NCBI RefSeq assembly: GCF_009827295.1
Contig: NZ_WTYD01000002.1
Coordinates: forward strand, 372,001-436,000
Source: Qipengyuania pelagi
GTDB lineage: Bacteria > Pseudomonadota > Alphaproteobacteria > Sphingomonadales > Sphingomonadaceae
Direction of reading: 5' to 3'
Length of the DNA: 64,000 nucleotides
In this document: positions 56,562 through 64,000 of the stretch, piece by piece
How positions within the stretch are numbered: position 1 is the first letter of the stretch
Layout: each line of letters starts with the position of its first letter
Translations under genes and position numbers: made by a program
Notes under the pieces: model-generated
The model's database searches: none
Told to the model about the DNA's origin: nothing
The model's input: the letters and a program-made list of their open reading frames with translations, nothing else

Positions 56562-58337
56562 ATGGAAGACCTGTTCGGAACGTCTCTGGTGGTGCTGGTC
56601 GGGGGCGTGATCTTCGCGCTCATCGTGATCACCTTCCTTTTGAAGATGTATCGCCGCGCCTCGAAGGAAATCGCCTTCGTGCGGACCGGCGTCGGCGGCG
56701 AGAAGGTCGTTATGAATGGCGGCGCGCTGGTGCTTCCCGTCTTCCACGAAACCATGCCGGTCAACATGAACACGCTGGTCCTCAGCGTGGTGCGCCGCGA
56801 TGGCGAGGCCTTGATCACGCTCGATCGCCTCAGGATCGACGTGAAGGCCGAATTCTACGTCCGCGTGAAGCCCGATAGCGAGGCGATCGCCATGGCCGCG
56901 CAGACTTTGGGCCAACGCACCATGCAGCCCGAAATGCTCAAGGACCTGGTCGAGGGCAAGTTCGTCGACGCGCTGCGCTCGGTCGCGGCGGGCATGACCA
57001 TGAACGAGTTGCACGAACAGCGCGCCGATTTCGTCCAGAAGGTGCAGCAGGTCAGCTCCAACGATCTCGCGATGAACGGGCTCGAACTGGAATCGGTCTC
57101 GCTGACCGGGCTCGACCAAACCTCGATCGAACACTTCAACGCCAACAACGCCTTCGACGCCGAGGGTCTCACCAAGCTGACCGAGCAGATCGAGGCGCGC
57201 AAGAAGCTCAGGAACGACATCGAGCAGGACACGCGCGTCCAGATGGAAACCAAGAACCTCGAAGCCGCGCAGAAGAGTTTCGAGATCAGCCGCGACACCG
57301 AATATGCCCGGCTCGAGCAGGAGCGCGAGGTCGAAGTGCGCCGCGCCGCTCAGGCATCCGAAATCGCCCGCACCCAGGCGGAGCGGACGCGCGAAGCCGA
57401 TGCCGCGCGGATCGAGGCCAAGAAGCAAGTCGACGCCCAGCAGATCGAGGCCGATCGCCTGGTCGAGGAAGCCCGCATCGACCAGCAGCGCGCGCTCGAA
57501 ATCGCGCGGCAGGAACAGCAGATCGCGGTCCAGAACAAGAGCCGCGAGGAAAGCCAGGCCAAGGCCAATGCCGACGAGGCACGTGCCAAGGCGGTCGCTG
57601 CGGAAGAACAGGTGGCCACCAGCCGCGAGACCGAGATCGCCGAGCGCCAGAAGCGCATCGAACTGATCGAAGCCTCGAAGCAGGCCGAGCGTGACGCGAT
57701 CAAGATCCGCGTCGATGCAGAGGCTGAGAAGGACGCGGCCCAGAACCGCGCCGAAGCCGCCCGTCGCGAAGCCGAGGGCGAGGCGGAGGCCGAGAAGCTG
57801 CGCGCCGAAGCCGCGCGCGTGCGCTTCGAAGTCGAGGCTGCGGGCCAGCGCGCCATCAATGAGGCGGCGAACATCCTCTCGATGGAGCAGATCAGCCTGC
57901 AGACGAAACTCGCTCTGCTGAAGGTCCTCCCCGAAGTCATCCGCGAAAGCGCCAAGCCGATGGAGGCGATCGATTCGATCAAGATCGTCCAGGTCGACGG
58001 GCTGACGAATGGCGGCGGAAAGGGGCAGGGCGGCTCGCCGGGCGCGGGAAGTTCCGGCAATCTCGCTACCGACGCGGTCAGCGCGGCGCTCGCCTATCGC
58101 GCACAGGCTCCCGTCCTCGACGGGCTGATGAAGGAACTGGGCCTCGACGGGTCCAACCTCTCCGGCCTCGTCAAAGGGGCTGCGTTCGACGAAGACGCTG
58201 GCGACACCTTCACCGGCGATGCCGCGCCGAAGGATGCCAAGGCGCTGGTCGCCAGCCAGCGCGGCGCTGGCTCGGACCGCAAAGCGGACAAGGGCGACAA
58301 GTCGCAGGGCGAGGATCGCGAGCCCGCCGACGCTTGA
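56562..58337 (+). CDS. Flotillin-family protein (YqiK-like)
   Basis: 591 residues. One N-terminal membrane helix, then the SPFH/band-7 domain (RTGVGGEKVVMNGGALVLPVFHETMPVNM in outline). From about 225 to 460 an almost uninterrupted Glu/Ala/Arg/Gln coiled coil, then a Gly/Ser-rich tail. Such proteins build membrane microdomains and oligomeric scaffolds. AGGGGG lies 5 bases before ATG 56562. Partner is the YqiJ-like gene upstream. Confidence 0.92.
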   Translation: MEDLFGTSLVVLVGGVIFALIVITFLLKMYRRASKEIAFVRTGVGGEKVVMNGGALVLPVFHETMPVNMNTLVLSVVRRDGEALITLDRLRIDVKAEFYVRVKPDSEAIAMAAQTLGQRTMQPEMLKDLVEGKFVDALRSVAAGMTMNELHEQRADFVQKVQQVSSNDLAMNGLELESVSLTGLDQTSIEHFNANNAFDAEGLTKLTEQIEARKKLRNDIEQDTRVQMETKNLEAAQKSFEISRDTEYARLEQEREVEVRRAAQASEIARTQAERTREADAARIEAKKQVDAQQIEADRLVEEARIDQQRALEIARQEQQIAVQNKSREESQAKANADEARAKAVAAEEQVATSRETEIAERQKRIELIEASKQAERDAIKIRVDAEAEKDAAQNRAEAARREAEGEAEAEKLRAEAARVRFEVEAAGQRAINEAANILSMEQISLQTKLALLKVLPEVIRESAKPMEAIDSIKIVQVDGLTNGGGKGQGGSPGAGSSGNLATDAVSAALAYRAQAPVLDGLMKELGLDGSNLSGLVKGAAFDEDAGDTFTGDAAPKDAKALVASQRGAGSDRKADKGDKSQGEDREPADA

Positions 58338-58348
58338 ACCGAGGCTTA

Positions 58349-58376
58349 GGGGAGCGCGAGTTCGGTCGCGCTCCCC
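58349..58376 (+). terminator. Strong hairpin between flotillin and murA
   Basis: GGGGAGCGCGA, six-base loop, TCGCGCTCCCC: an 11-bp perfect stem, 11 bases after the flotillin stop. A weak T tract (CCTTTCGTT) follows, so termination is likely but not certain. Confidence 0.6.
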
Positions 58377-58424
58377 GGCCTTTCGTTCCGCGCGCTGATG
58401 GCGCTCGCTCTTGATGGGCGCGCC

Positions 58425-58452
58425 TTGCCTGCGCAGGCGAATGCGGTAAACG
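58425..58452 (+). promoter_or_regulatory. Candidate leaderless promoter of murA
   Basis: TTGCCT (58425-58430), 16 bases, TAAACG (58447-58452), seven bases before the murA ATG. No Shine-Dalgarno precedes the ATG. Confidence 0.4.
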
Positions 58453-58459
58453 CTCCATC

Positions 58460-59743
58460 ATGGACAAGCTCATCATTCGCGGCGGCAATCGCCTTGCCGG
58501 CACCATGCCGATCTCCGGCGCCAAGAACTCCGCTCTCACCCTGCTGCCCTGCGCGCTGCTGACCGAAGAGCCGGTGACGCTGCGCAATCTCCCGCGCCTC
58601 GCCGATATCGACGGGTTCCAGCATCTGATGACACAGTTCGGCGTCAGCCACACGATCCCCGGCAAGCGGCCCGAGGAATTCGGGCGGGTGGTTACGCTGG
58701 AAGCGATGCGGATCACATCGAACGTCGCGCCGTATGAGCTTGTCAGGAAGATGCGCGCCTCGATCCTGGTGCTCGGGCCCCTATTGGGCCGCACGGGCGA
58801 GGCGACGGTGTCGCTGCCCGGCGGCTGTGCCATCGGCAATCGCCCGATCGACCTTCACCTGAAAGCGCTGGAAGCCTTCGGCGCGCATATCGAGCTGGCG
58901 GCGGGCTATGTGAAGGCGTCGGCGCCCGATGGCGGCCTGCCGGGGGGCGATTTCGATTTCCCGGTCGTCTCGGTCGGCGCGACGGAGAACGCGCTGATGG
59001 CGGCGGTGCTGGCGAACGGGACCAGCCGGCTGTTCAACGCCGCGCGCGAGCCCGAGATCGTGGATCTCTGCAATCTCCTCGTCGCGATGGGCGCCGAGAT
59101 CGAAGGGATCGGCACGTCCGATCTGACGATCCACGGCGTGAAGAAACTGAACGGCGCGACCTACAAGGTGATGGCTGACCGGATCGAGGCGGGCTCCTAT
59201 GCCTGCGCCGCCGCGATCACGGGCGGCGACGTGACGCTGGACGGTGCCAATGCGAGCGAGATGCAGGCGACGCTCCACGCGCTGCGCAATATCGGAGTCG
59301 CGATCGAGGAGGTGAAGGGCGGCATCCGCGTCTCCGCCGACGGTCCGCTGAAGGCTACGAACCTCTCGACCGCGCCCTATCCGGGCCTTGCCACCGACAT
59401 GCAGGCACAATTGATGAGCCTGCTCTGCAAGGCGGAAGGCACCAGCGTCCTCAAGGAAACGATCTTCGAGAACCGCTATATGCACGTGCCCGAACTGGCG
59501 CGAATGGGGGCGGATATCGAGACCGAGGGACGCACCGCGATCGTGCGCGGGGTGGAGCGGCTGACCGGCGCCGAGGTCATGGCGACCGATCTGCGCGCTT
59601 CCATGAGCCTCATCATCGCCGCGCTCGCTGCTGAGGGCGAGACGGTGGTGCGCCGCATCTATCACCTCGACCGGGGGTATGAGCGGCTGGAGGAGAAACT
59701 TTCGCTGGTCGGCGCGGATATCGAACGGGTCGGCGACGAATAG
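58460..59743 (+). CDS. murA: UDP-N-acetylglucosamine 1-carboxyvinyltransferase
   Basis: 427 residues. First committed step of peptidoglycan synthesis. [16 protein letters not shown] with substrate Lys at the start, [14 protein letters not shown] with the catalytic Cys that fosfomycin alkylates, and [20 protein letters not shown] near the end. Intact Cys predicts fosfomycin sensitivity at the target level. Confidence 0.97.
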   Translation: MDKLIIRGGNRLAGTMPISGAKNSALTLLPCALLTEEPVTLRNLPRLADIDGFQHLMTQFGVSHTIPGKRPEEFGRVVTLEAMRITSNVAPYELVRKMRASILVLGPLLGRTGEATVSLPGGCAIGNRPIDLHLKALEAFGAHIELAAGYVKASAPDGGLPGGDFDFPVVSVGATENALMAAVLANGTSRLFNAAREPEIVDLCNLLVAMGAEIEGIGTSDLTIHGVKKLNGATYKVMADRIEAGSYACAAAITGGDVTLDGANASEMQATLHALRNIGVAIEEVKGGIRVSADGPLKATNLSTAPYPGLATDMQAQLMSLLCKAEGTSVLKETIFENRYMHVPELARMGADIETEGRTAIVRGVERLTGAEVMATDLRASMSLIIAALAAEGETVVRRIYHLDRGYERLEEKLSLVGADIERVGDE

Positions 59744-59812
59744 GCTGAATTGGCAGGACCTTTTAGCGTGTTGCGCCGTTGAGACGGTGAACAGACACGA
59801 AAGGGTTACCCC

Positions 59813-60040
59813 ATGCTTTTGAAGCTCGCAGCACTCGGCGCCGTCGGTTACGCCGGATACAAATATTACGAAAAGAACGTCGCCGAAAATAACGGCGTCG
59901 CGTTCGCCAGCGGCCAGCCGGACGGCGCATTCCGCGATGCCGGATCGGAGGCAACCCGCACGCCGGGCGATACGATGAGCCGGACCGACGAGGCTCTCGA
60001 CGAGACCTACCCGGCAAGCGACGCGACCGCGAAATACTGA
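59813..60040 (+). CDS. 75-residue protein with N-terminal hydrophobic segment
   Basis: MLLKLAALGAVGYAGYKYYEKN is hydrophobic and tyrosine-rich, then a polar Asp/Ala tail ending DETYPASDATAKY. GAAAGGGTTACCCC precedes the ATG. Monocistronic between murA and the hydrolase. Unrecognised, but composition and ribosome site are good. Confidence 0.65.
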   Translation: MLLKLAALGAVGYAGYKYYEKNVAENNGVAFASGQPDGAFRDAGSEATRTPGDTMSRTDEALDETYPASDATAKY

Positions 60041-60050
60041 CGGTTCGTCA

Positions 60051-60875
60051 TCACTTCGACGAAATATCGGGCGGCGCTGCGGCGTCGCCCTTTTCGTATG
60101 AGATGTACCACGGCCTCCATACCTCCCACAGTCGATCGGCAATTTGCGCCAGATCGACCTCATGGCCTGCGCCGGTCATACGCGCGAGAGTGGCATTGGG
60201 AGCCGCTTTCGCCAGTTCCTCGCCCGCCGCGATCGGAACGACATCGTCCTCGGTTCCGTGCAGCAGCAGGACCGGCTCGCTAACCCGCCGGATCGCGGCG
60301 ACATTGTCATATCGGTCGGGCAGGATGCCGCGCGCGATGGCCGGCGCCTGATCCTTGAGCCGCGCGAAGATGCCCAGCGTCGCCACGCCAGCGACCTCGT
60401 GCCGTGCCGCCATTTCCAGCGCCACCGCCCCGCCGAGCGAATGGCCGAACAGGTAGATCTTCGCCCCCGGTGCCAGTTCGCGCGCTTTCGCCATCCAGGC
60501 TTCGCCATCCGCAAACAGCCCTGTCTCGGACGGCGAGCCGGGATTGCCGCCATACCCGCGATAGGACGCGACCAGCACGCCGTGTCCGCCTTTCCGAAGC
60601 GGTTCGGCGCGTGCGGCCCCGACGAGCTGGTTGTTTCCGTTGCCGTGGAAATAGACGACCAATGTGTCGGTCCCGCTCGCTGCGGGCCAGTAATAGCCTG
60701 CGAGATCCAGCCCGTCGCCCGTACGCGCCGTGACATCCTGCGGCGTTTCCCCGGCGAAGGTCACCGGCGTTTCCGCGAGCGAGGCGGGAAAATAGATCCG
60801 GTCGCGGATCGCTCCGGCGCATCCGGCCAGAGCCAGCGCGGCGCCCATCGCTGCGAAAAGAACCGAAAGCCTCAT
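60051..60875 (-). CDS. Alpha/beta hydrolase lipoprotein
   Basis: 274 residues. Signal peptide with lipobox LAGC. VVYFHGNGNN, nucleophile elbow GHSLGG, LLLHGTEDDVVP with acid, and MTGAGHEVD with His. Similar to the ABHD13/BEM46-type serine hydrolases. Overlaps the RHH gene end by four bases. Confidence 0.9.
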   Translation of the reverse strand: MRLSVLFAAMGAALALAGCAGAIRDRIYFPASLAETPVTFAGETPQDVTARTGDGLDLAGYYWPAASGTDTLVVYFHGNGNNQLVGAARAEPLRKGGHGVLVASYRGYGGNPGSPSETGLFADGEAWMAKARELAPGAKIYLFGHSLGGAVALEMAARHEVAGVATLGIFARLKDQAPAIARGILPDRYDNVAAIRRVSEPVLLLHGTEDDVVPIAAGEELAKAAPNATLARMTGAGHEVDLAQIADRLWEVWRPWYISYEKGDAAAPPDISSK

Positions 60876-61156
60876 TGTTCGATCTCCCCAATCGAACCGC
60901 CCGAATCCGCCTCAGGGGATGAACCGGCGATGATCCGCGCCGCCAGCCACACCCGGATCGCGCCAGCCAGACCCGGCGGGGTTTCGGCCTGAATCCGCTC
61001 GGCATCGATGCGCGCGACCAGCGCGGCGAGGGCCAGGCCCTCCTCCTGCGCTGCCCGCTTGAGCAGGTCCCAGAATATCGGTTCGAGGCTGATCGAGGTG
61101 CGATGCCCGTGGATCGCCAGCGAGCGTTTGACCGGCGGATGATAGGGGATGTCCAT
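60872..61156 (-). CDS. Ribbon-helix-helix domain protein
   Basis: 94 residues. VKRSLAIHGHRTSISLEPIFWDLLKRAAQEEGLALAALVARID in outline is the RHH_4 domain, strand then two helices. The strand could bind DNA or act in protein contacts. Coupled to the downstream hydrolase lipoprotein by ATGA-type overlap, common in sphingomonads. Confidence 0.85.
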   Translation of the reverse strand: MDIPYHPPVKRSLAIHGHRTSISLEPIFWDLLKRAAQEEGLALAALVARIDAERIQAETPPGLAGAIRVWLAARIIAGSSPEADSGGSIGEIEQ

Positions 61157-61242
61157 CGCCCTATCCTAACCGGCGGCGGCATGGCGCACATACCAATTTT
61201 TTGGGGTGGCGGCGTCTGCCCGCGCGGGCCTATCGCGAACCG

Positions 61243-61992
61243 ATGAGCGAGGATGCGACCGAGGCGCTGACGCCGAAGGAGAAGGAGACGCTGCGGCTGA
61301 TCCTGCGCGGGCACGATGCCAAATCCTCGGCCCGCGCGCTCGACCTGTCGGTGCATACGGTGAACGGGCGGCTGCGCGATGCGCGGCGCAAGCTGGGCGT
61401 CACCAGCAGCAAGGAAGCGGCGCGGATGCTGCTCGCCGATGAAGGCCCCGAATTTCTTGCAGGCGAGAGTTTGGGGGCTGCATCGAGCGGCGGGGCTGGC
61501 TCAGACACCGATCTATCGAACGGCGCCCGCCCCGGACGCCGACGCTTAATCGGAGGTCTCTTCGTCATGTCGGCTTTAACCGCTCTCGTCGCCCTTGCCC
61601 TTGCCGGGTCTGGCATCACGCATGACCCAACCCCTCCCGACAGTTCGGCGGAGAGGATTGCCCTCGACCATGCGACCGAAGCCGCGGCGCGCGAATTTCT
61701 CGCCGATGTCGATGCCTATGACTGGGAGGCGAGCTACGCGGCAACCGGATCGCAGTTCCGCAGCCGAAACACGCTCAAGATATGGAGCGATGCGTCCGAC
61801 AAGGTCCGCATCCCGCTCGGCGCCGTCTCTTCGCGCGAAGCGACGGGCTATCAGGAGGTCTATGCGCCGCCGAACGGGTATCGCGTGGTCACATTCCGCA
61901 CCGATTTCGGCGGCAAGCCCGACGCGGTCGAAACCGTCACGCTGGAGCGCGAAGGCGGCGCATGGCGGGTCGTCTCCTATATCATCGAGTAA
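61243..61992 (+). CDS. LuxR-type HTH fused through a membrane helix to a DUF4019 domain
   Basis: 249 residues. Residues 8-70 form a LuxR/GerE HTH (LTPKEKETLRLILRGHDAKSSARALDLSVHTVNGRLRDARRKLGV in outline). A helix at about 108-127 spans the membrane, and the periplasmic part (ATEAAAREFLADVDAYDWEASYAATGSQFR) is DUF4019. A one-component membrane transcription factor is possible. It converges with fumC with no gap. Confidence 0.85.
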   Translation: MSEDATEALTPKEKETLRLILRGHDAKSSARALDLSVHTVNGRLRDARRKLGVTSSKEAARMLLADEGPEFLAGESLGAASSGGAGSDTDLSNGARPGRRRLIGGLFVMSALTALVALALAGSGITHDPTPPDSSAERIALDHATEAAAREFLADVDAYDWEASYAATGSQFRSRNTLKIWSDASDKVRIPLGAVSSREATGYQEVYAPPNGYRVVTFRTDFGGKPDAVETVTLEREGGAWRVVSYIIE

Positions 61993-63390
<1,398 letters not shown>

Positions 63391-63483
63391 TGCGCGTCCT
63401 TTCTGGTCTCGTCCTACCCGGCCAACGCATCGCAGCCGATCCCGGTCCGCGCTTTTCTTCCCCCCACTGGTGGACCTGGCCCG

Positions 63484-64000
63484 ATGGCGAGCCTAGAGCG
63501 TCGCCACGGGACAGGGGGCAGACCAATCGCAACATCCGATCTGAGAGCGAAAATCGCGGCCGGCGTCGCTGGCCTGCTGCTGGCGCTGGCCCTGTTGTCC
63601 CTGTGGCCGACCGATCGCGGCATCGTGCGGATGCTCGACTTCGTGCGCGAGCCGATGATCTATCTCACCGGCCTGGTCGCGGTGCTGGCGGCCCTGTTCG
63701 CCGGAAAGGGCCGCTGGATCGCCGTCGCGCTGTGCGGCGGCGCGGCCCTGGTCAATTTCGCGCGGCTATGGCCCTATACGATGCTCGCGCCCGCGCAGGT
63801 TCCTCTGCCGGACGCAATCGACGGGATGAGCTGCGCCAAAGTGCTCTCCTTCAACGTCCTCCAGTCGAACGATCGCCACGCCGAGACAGCCGCGCTGATC
63901 GAGCGACTCGATCCCGATATCCTGCTCCTGATGGAGACGGACCCGGTCTGGGCGCGCGCGCTCGAACCGCAATTGGCGGGGTTCGGCTATCGCCTCTCGC
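63484..64000 (+). CDS. EEP-family (endonuclease/exonuclease/phosphatase) membrane protein, 5' part
   Basis: 172 codons visible before the window ends. Three N-terminal membrane helices ([48 protein letters not shown]), then the start of the phosphatase fold: [15 protein letters not shown], then [12 protein letters not shown] with the metal-binding Glu. Substrate unknown. The exact ATG is a guess; 63484 is the first in frame. Confidence 0.8.
   Translation, partial: MASLERRHGTGGRPIATSDLRAKIAAGVAGLLLALALLSLWPTDRGIVRMLDFVREPMIYLTGLVAVLAALFAGKGRWIAVALCGGAALVNFARLWPYTMLAPAQVPLPDAIDGMSCAKVLSFNVLQSNDRHAETAALIERLDPDILLLMETDPVWARALEPQLAGFGYRLS

Overview
The window looks like chromosomal DNA of a high-GC alphaproteobacterium, most likely a sphingomonad (Sphingomonadales, Erythrobacteraceae-like). 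The inference rests on the joint presence of a GDH-180 type NAD-glutamate dehydrogenase, a CYP153-type alkane hydroxylase P450, paired exported amidohydrolases beside a POT peptide transporter, a Zur-type Fur protein with a His-rich start, and tightly packed genes with ATGA/GTGA overlaps. No rRNA or diagnostic marker is present, so the genus is not claimed.

Region 1 (1 to about 8.7 kb) is an accessory mosaic. It opens with a copper-resistance block on the minus strand: Tat-exported multicopper oxidase copA, outer-membrane copB, and the start of a membrane cytochrome b. Next comes wreckage: a frameshifted 3' remnant of an IS5-family transposase, two promoterless 3' tails of large secreted or toxin-like proteins, each followed by a small immunity-like gene, a divergent pair of HEPN-type defence-like genes, the tail of a third HEPN protein, and an internally deleted, frameshifted TraI/MobA relaxase-helicase. 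GC content is visibly lower from about 4.0 to 8.0 kb than in the rest.

Region 2 (8.8 to 64 kb) is ordinary dense core chromosome. In order: a diacylglycerol-kinase-like gene with a putative Tam41-like nucleotidyltransferase; rpe, a heparinase-like protein and purH; msrA; zur; dxs with an enoyl-CoA hydratase; a minus-strand block of NnrU, FKBP isomerase, two exported amidohydrolases and a peptide transporter; ihfB, tRNA-Leu(UAA), PilZ; msrB and a CYP153 P450; an ABC-2 exporter; queG; a ferredoxin-reductase-type flavoprotein and the 1590-residue glutamate dehydrogenase; an XRE regulator with two membrane proteins; phoD; thrS; a TauE/SafE transporter; agmatine deiminase; glnE-bcp-DUF455; a peptidoglycan M23 peptidase; an acyl-CoA ligase; a YqiJ/flotillin pair; murA; an alpha/beta hydrolase with a ribbon-helix-helix protein; a LuxR-type HTH/DUF4019 protein; fumC; and the start of an EEP-family membrane protein.

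The most interesting signals are (a) a 20-codon threonine-rich leader peptide (five Thr, three in tandem) upstream of thrS, apparently leaderless, followed by mutually exclusive stems; (b) recurring promoter-like TTGNNN-N16-18-TANNNN elements placed 6-7 bases before start codons (zur, queG, the ABC ATPase, murA, the thrS leader); (c) the divergent HEPN pair and the two orphaned toxin-tail/immunity-like cassettes in the island; (d) a DAG kinase next to a Tam41-like CDP-DAG-synthase candidate; and (e) tandem exported amidohydrolases, one of which lacks the metal-binding histidines. All calls come from reading the sequence; no database search was run.
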